Shown here: piece after piece, positions 7,637 through 16,410 of the stretch | Layout: each line of letters opens with the position of its first letter | Position numbering within the stretch: the first letter of the stretch is position 1 | Origin: Campylobacterota bacterium | GTDB lineage: Bacteria > Campylobacterota > Campylobacteria > Campylobacterales > SZUA-545 | DNA: 25,495 bases | Reading direction: 5' to 3' | NCBI GenBank assembly: GCA_003561815.1 | Contig: PWVP01000128.1 | Coordinates: 1-25,495 of the forward strand | Program-made: the position numbers and the translations under genes | Notes under the pieces: model-generated | Database searches by the model: none | What the model was told of the DNA's origin: nothing | What the model saw: the letters and a program-made list of their open reading frames with translations, nothing else

Positions 7637-7639
7637 AAT
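7634..7639 (+). promoter_or_regulatory. Candidate -10 box upstream of fabZ
   Basis: TAGAAT overlaps the queH stop codon and would start transcription near 7646, 59 bases before fabZ. No -35 is evident. It would give the fabZ-to-xseA run its own promoter, but a single hexamer is weak evidence. Confidence 0.3.
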
Positions 7640-7641
7640 AA

Positions 7642-7691
7642 GCGCTATTTTCAAAAGCGCGACGGGCCATCGCCCCCATCAAGACGCTTTT
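7642..7691 (+). promoter_or_regulatory. Folded leader of fabZ with two competing stems
   Basis: GCGCT (7642-7646) can pair with AGCGC (7656-7660). Alternatively AAAAGCG (7653-7659) can pair with CGCTTTT (7685-7691), enclosing a small GGGC-CATC-GCCC stem (7664-7675). The two pairings share bases and so exclude each other. The second ends exactly at the AAGGAG (7692-7697) that serves fabZ. Confidence 0.35.
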
Positions 7692-7704
7692 AAGGAGCAG
7701 TGCT

Positions 7705-8154
7705 GTGGTTTTGGATGTGAACGAGGTTCAGAAAATTCTACCCCACCGGGTCCCCTTTTTGTTGGTCGATCGTGTCACGGCGATTAAGGCGGGGGAGTGT
7801 GTGGAGGCGTACAAAAACATCTCCATCTCTGAGCCGGTTTTTCAGGGCCACTTTCCCGATCATCCCATCTATCCGGGGGTGATGATTTTAGAGGGTATGG
7901 CCCAGACCGGAGCGATTCTCGCCTTCTATGAGGAGGGGGGCGAGGCGGTTAAAAGCATCGAGGATAAGGTGTTTTACTTTATGTCCATCGATAAGGCGAA
8001 GTTTCGCAAGCCCATCCGTCCGGGCGATCGGCTGGAGTATCGGGTGAGTATCCTCAAGCACAAAGGCGCTGTCTGGGTCTTTGAGGGCAAAGCCTTCGTC
8101 GATGGGCAGCTCGCGTGCGAAGCGGAGCTCAAAGCGATGGTGGTGGATAAGTGA
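7705..8154 (+). CDS. fabZ: 3-hydroxyacyl-ACP dehydratase FabZ
   Basis: This 149-residue hotdog-fold enzyme removes water from 3-hydroxyacyl-ACP in fatty acid elongation in the cytoplasm. It shows PHRVPFLLVDRV (13-24) and GHFPDHPIYPGVMILEGMAQ (48-67). The catalytic pair is His49 and Glu63, at the numbers used in Pseudomonas FabZ. The GTG start is supported by AAGGAG 7 bases upstream. The stop overlaps the lpxA start by four bases (GTGA). FabZ and LpxA compete for the same 3-hydroxyacyl-ACP pool, so coupling their translation balances phospholipid and lipid A synthesis. Confidence 0.97.
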   Translation: MVLDVNEVQKILPHRVPFLLVDRVTAIKAGECVEAYKNISISEPVFQGHFPDHPIYPGVMILEGMAQTGAILAFYEEGGEAVKSIEDKVFYFMSIDKAKFRKPIRPGDRLEYRVSILKHKGAVWVFEGKAFVDGQLACEAELKAMVVDK

Positions 8155-8936
8155 GTATCCACCCCACCGCGATCATTGAGCCCGGCGCCCAGATTGATGA
8201 GGGGGTGCATATCGGTCCGAACGCCTATATCGGCCCTCATGTCACGATAGCCAAAGGCACTTCGATCGGCTTAGGGGCACTGATCGAGGGGCACACCACC
8301 CTGGGCGAAAACTGCCGGGTTTCTGCCTATGCTGCCCTGGGAACGGCGCCACAGGATCTCAAGTACGCCGGCGAGCCGACCCGGCTTGAGGTGGGCAAAA
8401 ACAGCACCTTTCGGGAGTTTGTGCAGATCAACACCGGCACCGAGAGCGGCGGGGGTCTGACCCGTATCGGCGCGGAGTGTCTGATTATGGGTCACACCCA
8501 TATCGCCCACGATGTGCTCATCGGCGATCGCTGCATTATCGCCAACTTCTCCGGCCTGGCAGGCCATGTGGAGCTGGGCGATCAGGTGGTGATCGGTGCA
8601 CAGACCGGCATCCATCAGTTTGTCAAGGTGGGGGCCTATACGATGATCGGGGGCGCTTCGGCCGTTACGCAGGATCTGCCCCCCTTCGTGCTGGCCGAGG
8701 GCAACCGTGCGGTGCTGCGCGGGCTGAATCTGGTCGGGCTTCGCCGCCATCTGAGTCGCGAGGCGATCGATGCGCTCAAGCCCGTCTTTAAACAGCTCTT
8801 TCGCAGTGGCCAGAGCCCCAAAGAGGCAGCGACCGCGCTGCTGGAGAAGACGACAACCCCCGAAGTTAAAACCCTCTGTGAGTTTGTGATCGCCTCTAAG
8901 CGGGGCATTCCGATCCGTCAAGAAAAGGTAGTTTAG
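8151..8936 (+). CDS. lpxA: UDP-N-acetylglucosamine (or amino analogue) O-acyltransferase LpxA
   Basis: LpxA transfers 3-hydroxyacyl from ACP to UDP-GlcNAc, the first step of lipid A synthesis. In some Campylobacterota the acceptor is the 3-amino sugar made by GnnA/GnnB. The 261-residue product has left-handed beta-helix hexapeptide repeats over about 1-185 (IHPTAIIEPGAQI onward) and a helical C-terminus. His117 and His120 in HTHIAHD match E. coli His122 and catalytic His125. Gly168 aligns with the E. coli acyl-length ruler Gly173, which suggests a long (about C14) acyl chain. NFSGLAGH replaces the usual NxATLAGH. The GTG start overlaps the fabZ stop by four bases. Confidence 0.96.
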   Translation: MSIHPTAIIEPGAQIDEGVHIGPNAYIGPHVTIAKGTSIGLGALIEGHTTLGENCRVSAYAALGTAPQDLKYAGEPTRLEVGKNSTFREFVQINTGTESGGGLTRIGAECLIMGHTHIAHDVLIGDRCIIANFSGLAGHVELGDQVVIGAQTGIHQFVKVGAYTMIGGASAVTQDLPPFVLAEGNRAVLRGLNLVGLRRHLSREAIDALKPVFKQLFRSGQSPKEAATALLEKTTTPEVKTLCEFVIASKRGIPIRQEKVV

Positions 8937-10163
8937 TTGAGAGCCAAAAAGTGTAGTTTCTGTCAGGCCAGCGAGAGTCAGGAGAACCCGATCATCTCTG
9001 GAGATGGGGTCACCATCTGTAAAGCGTGCGTGCTGGCCGCACACAAAGTGATGACCGGACAGGAGGGGGCCGATACGCCGCTTCTGGATATGAGTCAGCT
9101 CAGCCCCAAGATGCTCAAGTCCATTCTCGATGAGTATGTGATTGGGCAGGAGGAGGCGAAGAAGGTGTTCGCTACGGCGGTCTATAACCACTATAAGCGG
9201 ATCTTTCGCCAGCATGAGATTGAGGATGACGATTCGCAGATCTCCAAATCCAATGTCCTGCTCATCGGCCCCACCGGCAGCGGCAAAACCCTGATGGCCC
9301 AGACGCTGGCCAAATACCTCGATGTGCCCATCGCCATTACCGATGCGACCAGCCTGACCGAGGCGGGCTATGTGGGCGAGGATGTGGAGAATATCCTCAC
9401 CCGTCTGCTGCAAAACGCCGGAGGCGATCTGCAAAAGGCGCAGCGGGGCATTGTCTTTATCGATGAGGTGGACAAGATCGCCCGCTTAGGCGAGAACCGC
9501 TCCATCACCCGGGATGTGAGTGGCGAAGGGGTGCAGCAGGCACTTCTCAAAATCGTCGAGGGCAGCCAGGTGAACATCACCCCTAAAGGGGGGCGCAAAC
9601 ACCCCCAGCAGGAGTTTAGCCAGATGGATACCACCAATATCCTCTTTATCGCCGGGGGGGCCTTTGATGGGCTGGAGGAGATTGTGGCCCGCCGGGTGGG
9701 GAAAAATGTGCTCGGCTTTACGCAGGATAAGCGCAGCACACGCCAGACGCGGGATCTGATCCATCAGCTCGAGCCCGATGATCTCATTAGCTACGGTCTG
9801 ATTCCAGAGCTGATCGGGCGGCTGCATGTGGTGACCACTCTGCGAGAGCTACAGACGGAGGATCTGGTCCATATCCTCACTGAGCCAAGAGATGCGCTGA
9901 TTAAGCAGTATCGCAAGCTCTTTGCGATGGATGGCGTGAAGCTCACCTTTGAGCCCGAGGCGCTTGAAGCGGTGGCCGAGGGGGCCATCAAACGAAAAAC
10001 CGGCGCCAGAGGGCTGCGCTCCATTATCGAGAAGGTGATGCTTGAGACCATGTATGAGCTGCCGGAGTTAGAGGGGTATGAGGTGGTCATCAACCAGGCG
10101 TGTGTCACGGGGCAGGAGCCGCCCCTCTACATCAAAATGACTCCAACTAAAAAAAGCGCATAA
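8937..10163 (+). CDS. clpX: ClpX, ATPase subunit of ClpXP protease
   Basis: ClpX unfolds tagged proteins and feeds them to ClpP. The 408-residue product has the N-terminal zinc-binding domain (Cys6, Cys9, Cys28, Cys31), Walker A GPTGSGKT (111-118), pore loop GYVG (144-147), Walker B IVFIDE (172-177), the RKH loop (220-222), the ClpP-docking tripeptide as LGF (259-261), LIPELIGRL and sensor 2 GARGLRS. The TTG start directly follows the lpxA TAG and has AAAAGG 8 bases upstream; it places the first zinc cysteine at residue 6 as expected. clpP is not in the window. Confidence 0.97.
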   Translation: MRAKKCSFCQASESQENPIISGDGVTICKACVLAAHKVMTGQEGADTPLLDMSQLSPKMLKSILDEYVIGQEEAKKVFATAVYNHYKRIFRQHEIEDDDSQISKSNVLLIGPTGSGKTLMAQTLAKYLDVPIAITDATSLTEAGYVGEDVENILTRLLQNAGGDLQKAQRGIVFIDEVDKIARLGENRSITRDVSGEGVQQALLKIVEGSQVNITPKGGRKHPQQEFSQMDTTNILFIAGGAFDGLEEIVARRVGKNVLGFTQDKRSTRQTRDLIHQLEPDDLISYGLIPELIGRLHVVTTLRELQTEDLVHILTEPRDALIKQYRKLFAMDGVKLTFEPEALEAVAEGAIKRKTGARGLRSIIEKVMLETMYELPELEGYEVVINQACVTGQEPPLYIKMTPTKKSA

Positions 10164-10172
10164 GGAAAGCTC

Positions 10173-11207
10173 ATGTTTTTTGATAAAGTGATTGGCATCT
10201 TCTCCAGTGATATCGCCATCGATCTTGGAACGGCCAACACGGTGGTGATTGTCCGGGGCCACGGTATTGTGATTGATGAGCCCTCGGTGGTGGCGGTACA
10301 GCGCGATGCGACCGGCCGCAACCGTATCCTGGCGGTGGGCAAAGAGGCGAAGGATATGGTGGGCAAAACCCCCGGCTCCATCACGGCGATTCGCCCCATG
10401 AAAGATGGCGTGATTGCCGACTTTGAGATGACCGAGCGGATGATCCGCTACTTTATCGAGAAGGTACATAAGCGCAAAGCCTTTATTCGCCCCCGGATTG
10501 TGATCGGTGTCCCCTACGGTGTGACGCAGGTGGAGCGCAAAGCGATCAAAGAGTCGGCCATGAGTGCCGGGGCCCGTGAGGTGTTCTTGATCGAAGAGCC
10601 GATGGCCGCCGCGATTGGTGCCGGACTGCCGGTCAAAGAGCCCAAAGGTTCACTGGTGGTCGATATCGGTGGCGGCACGACCGAGATCGGGGTGGTGAGC
10701 TTAGGTGGCCTGGTGATCAGTAAGTCCATCCGCGTGGCGGGGGATAAGCTCGATACGGCGATTGTGGACTACATCAAGCGCAAACACAACCTGCTGATCG
10801 GGGAGCGGGTGGCCGAAGAGATCAAGATCAACATCGGCAACGCCGTCGCCCCCAAAGAGCAGAAGACGATGTTTGTCAAGGGGCGCGATCAGATCACCGG
10901 TCTGCTCTCGACCATCGAGTTTAGCACCGATGATACCCGCGAGGCGATCAAGGACACCCTTAAAGATGTCCTGGAGGCGCTTAAGGATGTCCTGGAGATT
11001 ACGCCGCCGGATCTTGCGGGCGATATTGTCGAAAACGGCATTATCCTCACCGGCGGGGGGGCAATGCTGGAGAATATCGACAAGTACCTCTCCGATGCCA
11101 CCCGTCTGCCGGTCTATATCGCTGAGGAGCCGCTGCTGGCAGTGGCCAAAGGGGCCGGTCGGGTTCTAGAGGAGATCGACCTACTACAGCAGATCGCCTA
11201 CGACTAA
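10173..11207 (+). CDS. mreB: Rod-shape actin homologue MreB
   Basis: MreB forms membrane-bound filaments that direct peptidoglycan synthesis along the cell side wall. The 344-residue product has the actin-fold nucleotide motifs: phosphate 1 AIDLGTANTVV (about 12-22), phosphate 2 VVDIGGGTTEIGVVSL (about 158) and the adenosine loop GIILTGGGAML (about 289). IEEPMAAAIGAGLPV is the usual MreB connector. Length is normal. ATG 10173 follows AAGGAAAG. It is flanked by clpX and mreC with gaps of 9 and 3 bases, so all three are probably on one transcript. A rod or curved cell shape is expected. Confidence 0.97.
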   Translation: MFFDKVIGIFSSDIAIDLGTANTVVIVRGHGIVIDEPSVVAVQRDATGRNRILAVGKEAKDMVGKTPGSITAIRPMKDGVIADFEMTERMIRYFIEKVHKRKAFIRPRIVIGVPYGVTQVERKAIKESAMSAGAREVFLIEEPMAAAIGAGLPVKEPKGSLVVDIGGGTTEIGVVSLGGLVISKSIRVAGDKLDTAIVDYIKRKHNLLIGERVAEEIKINIGNAVAPKEQKTMFVKGRDQITGLLSTIEFSTDDTREAIKDTLKDVLEALKDVLEITPPDLAGDIVENGIILTGGGAMLENIDKYLSDATRLPVYIAEEPLLAVAKGAGRVLEEIDLLQQIAYD

Positions 11208-11210
11208 CCG

Positions 11211-11972
11211 ATGCTCAAGAAGCTTGCACTCGCTCTCGCCGCGCTGGCGGCAGTGGCCATTATTTTGCGCTACGAGTCGGTGAGTGCCAGCCTCTTTCTG
11301 GAGGTGAGCGGCTGGATACGCGGCCACTACCACAACGCGATCGAGGCGGTCGATGAGGGGGTGACCACCTGGTTTAATCAGGCGGCAACCATCGAGGCGC
11401 TCAGTGAGGAGAACCGCCGACTGAAAAAGCAGGAGCAGACCCTGAGCGCCTTTGCTGCGGAGGTGATTGCCCTCTCTCGATTAAGAAGCTACGAGACGCC
11501 GCCGGATTTTAGTGTCACGACCGTGCGCGCCCTCTCCTATGCGGCGCTGCCGGATCTGCATAAGATCCTGATCGACTACGACGGTCTGGGGCCCAATGAG
11601 GTGCGCGGGCTCATCTACAACAACCAGACCGCCGGGATCGCCGTACAGTCGGTGGGCAGCCAGACCAAGGTGCTGCTGAACGGGGATGCGAAGTGCTCCT
11701 ATGCGGTCTATATCGGAGAGAGTCAGGTGCCCGGCATTATCATGGGCAAGAGCGATCAGGAGATGATTGTGCGCTATATTCCCGCCTGGATGCAGGTTGA
11801 GAAGGGCGATGAGGTGGTCACCAGTGGCCTTGATGGGATCTTTTTTGCCGGTGTGCAGGTGGGGACGGTGACGCAGGTTCACCGTCTTAATGCCTATATC
11901 GAGGCGACGGTGCGACCCCACCACAACGCCTTTAACCCCGGCTATTTCTATTTAGTTGAATCCACCAGATAA
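11211..11972 (+). CDS. mreC: Rod-shape-determining protein MreC
   Basis: MreC links MreB filaments to the periplasmic wall-building enzymes. The 253-residue product has one N-terminal membrane helix (LALALAALAAVAIIL, about residues 5-19), a short coiled coil near 62-80 (ALSEENRRLKKQEQTLS), then the two beta-barrel domains with the family motif KGDEVVTSGLDGIFFAGVQVG near 200-220. It starts 3 bases after mreB without a clear ribosome-binding site, so coupled translation is likely. No mreD follows; carB comes next, as in other Campylobacterota. Confidence 0.93.
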   Translation: MLKKLALALAALAAVAIILRYESVSASLFLEVSGWIRGHYHNAIEAVDEGVTTWFNQAATIEALSEENRRLKKQEQTLSAFAAEVIALSRLRSYETPPDFSVTTVRALSYAALPDLHKILIDYDGLGPNEVRGLIYNNQTAGIAVQSVGSQTKVLLNGDAKCSYAVYIGESQVPGIIMGKSDQEMIVRYIPAWMQVEKGDEVVTSGLDGIFFAGVQVGTVTQVHRLNAYIEATVRPHHNAFNPGYFYLVESTR

Positions 11973-11982
11973 AAGAGGAGCG

Positions 11983-14900
11983 ATGCCAAAACGAACAGAT
12001 ATTCAGACTATTTTGCTCATCGGTTCCGGGCCGATTGTGATCGGTCAGGCGTGCGAGTTTGACTACTCCGGCACCCAGGCGGCCAAAACCCTCAAACGCG
12101 AGGGGTACCGGGTGGTGCTGGTCAACTCCAACCCCGCCACCATCATGACCGACCCGGAGTTTGCCGACTGCACCTATATCGAGCCGATCCAGGAGGATGT
12201 GATCGCGCGGATTATCGAGAAGGAGAGGGTGGATGCGATTTTGCCCACCATGGGGGGGCAGACCGCACTCAATGTCGCCATGAAGATGCACGAACAGGGG
12301 ATGCTCAAGGGGGTGAAATTCCTCGGCGCCAACCCCGAGGCGATTAAAAAGGGCGAAGATCGCCAGGCCTTTAAAGAGGCGATGATCCGAATCGGCATGG
12401 ATATGGCCAAAAGCACCTATGTCTACAACATGGATGAAGCGATCGCCGCCGCTGAAGCGATCGGCTTTCCGATTATCGTGCGCGCCTCTTATACCCTAGC
12501 CGGTGGCGGTTCGGGGGTGGCCTACAATATCGACGAGTTTAAAGAGATCGCCCAGGCGGGTCTGGATGCCAGCCCGATTAATGAGATCCTGCTCGATGAG
12601 TCGCTTCTGGGGTGGAAAGAGTACGAGATGGAGGTGATTCGCGACAATAAAGACAACTGCATCATCGTCTGCTCCATCGAGAACTTCGATCCGATGGGGG
12701 TGCATACGGGCGATAGCATCACCGTTGCGCCGGCCTTGACCCTGACCGATAAAGAGTATCAGCAGATGCGCGACGCCTCCTTTGCGATTTTGCGCGAGAT
12801 TGGGGTGGATACCGGTGGCTCCAATGTGCAGTTTGCCGTCGATCCCAAAACCGGCCGCATGACGGTGATCGAGATGAACCCCCGGGTGAGCCGATCGAGC
12901 GCACTCGCCTCCAAAGCGACCGGCTATCCCATCGCCAAAGTGGCCACGCTGCTCGCCGTGGGCTACACCCTCGATGAGATCAAAAACGACATCACCGGCA
13001 CACCGGCAAGCTTTGAGCCTAGCATCGACTATGTGGTGACCAAAATCCCCCGCTTTAACTTCGAGAAGTTCCCCGGCGCGCTGAGCACACTCGGTACGGC
13101 GATGAAGTCGGTGGGTGAGGCGATGGCGATGGGGGTGACCTTTAAAGAGTCGCTCCAAAAGGCGCTCTGCTCACTGGAGACCGGCCTAAGCGGTCTGGAT
13201 GCGATCGAGTGCGACGAGGAGACGCTGCTGTGCGAGATTCGCCGCCCCAACGAGAAGCGGATTTTGTATGTGGCTGAGGGGCTGCGGCGGGGTATGAGTG
13301 TCGAGCAGCTCTTTGGGCTGTGCGCCATCGATCCCTGGTTTCTCTATCAGCTAGAGGAGCTGGTGGCCGAGGAGAAGCAGATGGCGCTGGATCTGCTTCA
13401 GGATGCTAAAGCGCTCGCCCGGGTCAAATCGATGGGCTTTAGCGATCGCAAGATCGCCGAGCTGCTCAACCGCAACGAGGGGCTGGAGCTGAGCGAAAAC
13501 GAGATCTATCTCGCCCGCAAGCGCCTGGGGGTCGATCCGGTCTACTCGGAGGTGGACACCTGTGCTGCGGAGTTTGAGGCGCTCACCCCCTACCTCTACT
13601 CCACCACCCCGATGCAGCCCACACCACTTAAAAAGCGCGAAGGGGATCGAAAGCGGGTACTCATCCTGGGCGGCGGCCCCAACCGGATCGGGCAGGGGAT
13701 TGAGTTTGACTACTGCTGCGTGCACGCCTGCTTTGCCTTAGAGGAGATGGGCATCGAGACCATTATGGTCAACTGCAACCCCGAGACGGTCTCCACCGAC
13801 TACGACACCTCCGATGTGCTCTACTTCGAGCCGATCGATATGGAGCGGGTGCGCAGCATTATCGAGCGCGAAGATCCCGATGGGATTATCGTCCACTTTG
13901 GCGGCCAGACCCCCCTGAAGCTTGCTAGAGGCCTAAGCGCCATCGGCGCACGGATCATCGGCACCTCGGCCAAGACCATCGATATGGCTGAAGATCGGGA
14001 GAAGTTCTCCGCCTTTGTCCACGCCCACGATCTGCTTCAGCCCCCCGGCGGTACGGCGAGTACCCGTGAGCAGGTGTTTGAGATTGCGGCACAGATCGGC
14101 TATCCGGTGCTGGTGCGCCCGAGCTATGTACTCGGTGGCCGGGGAATGCGGATTGTCTACGATGAGCAGGAGCTCAAACTCTATGTCGACGAGGCGGTGG
14201 GCATTAGCTCCGAAGCGCCGCTTTTGGTGGATAAGTTTCTCGATCGGGCCACTGAATTGGATGTGGATGCCATCAGCGATGGCGAGCAGGTCTTTATCGG
14301 TGGGATTTTGGAGCATATCGAGGAGGCGGGGGTTCACTCCGGCGACTCTGCTTGCTCGCTTCCGGCGATGACGCTGCCTCAGAAGGTGCTCGAAGCGGTG
14401 AGCGAACAGACCCGCACCATCGCACTGGGACTGGGGGTCAAGGGGCTTTTAAACATCCAGTTTGCCCTGCACAATGACGCGATCTATCTGATTGAGGTCA
14501 ACCCCCGCGCCTCCCGTACGGTCCCTTTTGTCTCTAAAACCACCGGCATCCCGCTGGCCAAGGTGGCCACCCGGGTGATGTGGGGCGAGCCGCTTCCTAA
14601 GGCGCTTGAGGCGTACGATCGAAGCGGCATCGTATATGAGGCTAATGGTGTGCTTCAGGCGCGTCTTAAGGATCTGGTGGCGGTCAAAGAGGCGGTCTTT
14701 CCCTTTAGCAAGCTGCCCGGTACCGATCTGCTCCTCTCGCCAGAGATGAAATCCACCGGTGAGGTGATGGGCATTAGCGAGAACTTCGGCATCTCCTTTG
14801 CCAAAGCGCAGCTCTCAAGCCACAACCCCATTCCAGCCGAGGGGAAGCGGATCTTCATGTCGCTGACCGATCTCGATAAGCCCCGGGGTGTTGAGCTGGC

Positions 14901-15243
14901 GCGGGAGTTTGTGGCGCTGGGGTTTGCGATCGTGGCGACGGCGGGTACGGCGCGGACCCTCAGCGAGGCGGGTGTGGCCGCCGAGAGTGTGCTCAAGGTG
15001 AGCGAGGGGCGGCCCAATGTGGTCGATCTCTTCAAAAACCGGGGCGTCGATCTGGCCATCAACACCTCTGATAACAAGCGGAGCAAAGATGACGCCAAGC
15101 GGCTGCGCCAAGCGGTTTTGAGCAGCAAGATCCCCTACTTCACCACCCTGGCCGCCGCGCGGGCGACGCTGGAGGCGATTCGCCAGATTCGAGCGGGCAA
15201 GAGCCTCTCGCCCCGATCGCTGCAGAGCTATCTGAATCTGTGA
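11983..15243 (+). CDS. carB: Carbamoyl phosphate synthase large subunit
   Basis: CarB makes carbamoyl phosphate from ammonia, bicarbonate and two ATP for arginine and pyrimidine synthesis, receiving ammonia from CarA, which is not in the window. The 1086-residue product has two ATP-grasp halves: LLIGSGPIVIGQACEFDYSG near the N-terminus, repeated as ILGGGPNRIGQGIEFDYCC near 560. ASYTLAGGGSG and PSYVLGGRGMR are the matching grasp loops. The MGS-like regulatory domain (about 935-1086, with ATAGTARTL and RPNVVDLFKNRGVDLAINT) follows. ATG 11983 gives the standard MPKRTDI start; the earlier in-frame ATG 11956 lies inside mreC. A GAGGAG sits close before the start. Confidence 0.98.
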   Translation: MPKRTDIQTILLIGSGPIVIGQACEFDYSGTQAAKTLKREGYRVVLVNSNPATIMTDPEFADCTYIEPIQEDVIARIIEKERVDAILPTMGGQTALNVAMKMHEQGMLKGVKFLGANPEAIKKGEDRQAFKEAMIRIGMDMAKSTYVYNMDEAIAAAEAIGFPIIVRASYTLAGGGSGVAYNIDEFKEIAQAGLDASPINEILLDESLLGWKEYEMEVIRDNKDNCIIVCSIENFDPMGVHTGDSITVAPALTLTDKEYQQMRDASFAILREIGVDTGGSNVQFAVDPKTGRMTVIEMNPRVSRSSALASKATGYPIAKVATLLAVGYTLDEIKNDITGTPASFEPSIDYVVTKIPRFNFEKFPGALSTLGTAMKSVGEAMAMGVTFKESLQKALCSLETGLSGLDAIECDEETLLCEIRRPNEKRILYVAEGLRRGMSVEQLFGLCAIDPWFLYQLEELVAEEKQMALDLLQDAKALARVKSMGFSDRKIAELLNRNEGLELSENEIYLARKRLGVDPVYSEVDTCAAEFEALTPYLYSTTPMQPTPLKKREGDRKRVLILGGGPNRIGQGIEFDYCCVHACFALEEMGIETIMVNCNPETVSTDYDTSDVLYFEPIDMERVRSIIEREDPDGIIVHFGGQTPLKLARGLSAIGARIIGTSAKTIDMAEDREKFSAFVHAHDLLQPPGGTASTREQVFEIAAQIGYPVLVRPSYVLGGRGMRIVYDEQELKLYVDEAVGISSEAPLLVDKFLDRATELDVDAISDGEQVFIGGILEHIEEAGVHSGDSACSLPAMTLPQKVLEAVSEQTRTIALGLGVKGLLNIQFALHNDAIYLIEVNPRASRTVPFVSKTTGIPLAKVATRVMWGEPLPKALEAYDRSGIVYEANGVLQARLKDLVAVKEAVFPFSKLPGTDLLLSPEMKSTGEVMGISENFGISFAKAQLSSHNPIPAEGKRIFMSLTDLDKPRGVELAREFVALGFAIVATAGTARTLSEAGVAAESVLKVSEGRPNVVDLFKNRGVDLAINTSDNKRSKDDAKRLRQAVLSSKIPYFTTLAAARATLEAIRQIRAGKSLSPRSLQSYLNL

Positions 15244-15689
15244 TTCCAGCAGGCAGCCAGCAGGTGGTGCTGATGCAGAGCGACACCACCGTGGGGCTTA
15301 TCAGTCAGGATGGCTTGAGGCTCAATCGCCTCAAGGGGCGTCCAGACAATCAGCCGCTGATCGAGACCGTCACCTCCTTTTCGGTGCTGCGGTCGCGTCT
15401 TCGAGTACCCGTCTGGGCGCGGAGTATGATTCGCCGTTTCAAGCGCACCACCGTCGCCTATCCGCAGGGGCGGGCGATTCGGGTGCTCTGTGGCAAGCAC
15501 GCCCGGCCGCTTGAGGCGCTGCAGTGGGCCTACTCCAGCAGCGCCAACCCCACCGGCGGGGCGTTTGATGAGTCCTGGGCCAGGGCGCAGGCGGATCTCT
15601 ATCTGCTGCGTCCGGAGGGGTTTTCGCCACAGGCGGCCTCTGCGATTGTGCGCCTTGGCCGGGGCGGACGCTTGAAAAAACTACGCTAA
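15240..15689 (+). CDS. Small Sua5/YciO/YrdC (TsaC-like) family protein
   Basis: The 149-residue product carries the core of the family that makes threonylcarbamoyl-adenylate for the t6A modification of tRNA position 37: QSDTTVGLIS (13-22), RLKGRPDNQPL (30-40, with the K-x-R pair) and YSSSANPTGGAF (98-109, with the S-x-N motif). The fragment ends with PEGFSPQAASAIV, resembling the family's RxG..s..sTIv segment. It is shorter than TsaC (about 180-190), and most of the loss is in the middle. The GTG start overlaps the carB stop by four bases. It may be the cell's TsaC or a related RNA-binding protein. Helicobacter also has an uncharacterised gene after carB, as far as I recall. Confidence 0.78.
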   Translation: MIPAGSQQVVLMQSDTTVGLISQDGLRLNRLKGRPDNQPLIETVTSFSVLRSRLRVPVWARSMIRRFKRTTVAYPQGRAIRVLCGKHARPLEALQWAYSSSANPTGGAFDESWARAQADLYLLRPEGFSPQAASAIVRLGRGGRLKKLR

Positions 15690-15699
15690 AGGCAAAGTG

Positions 15700-16410
15700 A
15701 TGGATAAGCAGAGCGGTATTATTCAGATGTTTAACGACATCTCCCCCACCTACGATCGGCTCAACCGGATTTTGAGCTTCGGGGTTGATCGTCGCTGGCG
15801 CCGCAGCGCCTGTGAGAAGGCGCTGAAGCTCTACGACAAACCGCTTGCCCACCTGGTGGATGTGGCCACCGGTACGGGGGATCTGATCCTCTTTTGGCGC
15901 CGGGCGGCCGGGCGGCTGGGGCTAAGCATCGAAAAGGAGAGCGGCATCGATCCGGCGGTGGGGATGCTCGAGATCGCTCGAAAAAAGGTCGAAGGCGCCA
16001 CCTTTTTAGAGGGGCAGGCGGCCGCTTTGCCAATCGCCGATCAGAGCGCCGATATTGTGAGTATCAGCTACGGGATTCGCAATGTGGTTGATCTGGAGGG
16101 GGCGATGAAAGAGTTTTACCGGGTGCTTAAGCCCGGCGGACTGCTGGTGATTTTGGAGTTTATGAGCCACGAGAAGAAGGGGCTGATGGATCGCCTCACT
16201 CTTTTTTATATGAAGCGGCTGCTGCCAGCCATCGGGCGGCTTATCTCCAAAGACCCCCGGGCGTACACCTATCTGCCCGAGTCGATCGAGGCCTTTTTGA
16301 GCAGTGAGCAGATGGCCGATAAGCTGCAGGCGGCGGGTTTTGAGCTGGTGCAGATTCACGATGAGACCTTTAAAATCTCCACCCGGTTTATCGCCCGAAA
16401 GCCGCAATGA
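15700..16410 (+). CDS. ubiE: Demethylmenaquinone methyltransferase (UbiE/MenG)
   Basis: This SAM-dependent enzyme adds the last methyl group of menaquinone, the main respiratory quinone in this phylum. The 236-residue product has SPTYDRLNRILSFGVDRRWR (15-34), SAM motif I DVATGTGD (54-61), and the UbiE signature SISYGIRNVVDLEGAMKEFY, followed by RVLKPGG and LEF. ATG 15700 is preferred to the adjacent GTG 15697 because AAAGG (15688-15692) is then 7 bases away. It overlaps xseA by four bases (ATGA). Campylobacterota usually make menaquinone by the futalosine route, which still needs this step. Confidence 0.94.
   Translation: MDKQSGIIQMFNDISPTYDRLNRILSFGVDRRWRRSACEKALKLYDKPLAHLVDVATGTGDLILFWRRAAGRLGLSIEKESGIDPAVGMLEIARKKVEGATFLEGQAAALPIADQSADIVSISYGIRNVVDLEGAMKEFYRVLKPGGLLVILEFMSHEKKGLMDRLTLFYMKRLLPAIGRLISKDPRAYTYLPESIEAFLSSEQMADKLQAAGFELVQIHDETFKISTRFIARKPQ

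Noticed and set aside
8271..9434. 387-residue open frame antisense to lpxA and clpX
   Set aside because: It spans two well-supported genes on the other strand and has no recognisable motif, so it is a shadow frame.
10950..11000. Near-exact tandem repeat in mreB encoding LKDVLEALKDVLE
   Set aside because: The stretch has the same length as the matching helix in other MreB proteins (for example REALSESVSTIVDAVKNTLEKTPPEL), so it is chance similarity of two helix turns and not a duplication.
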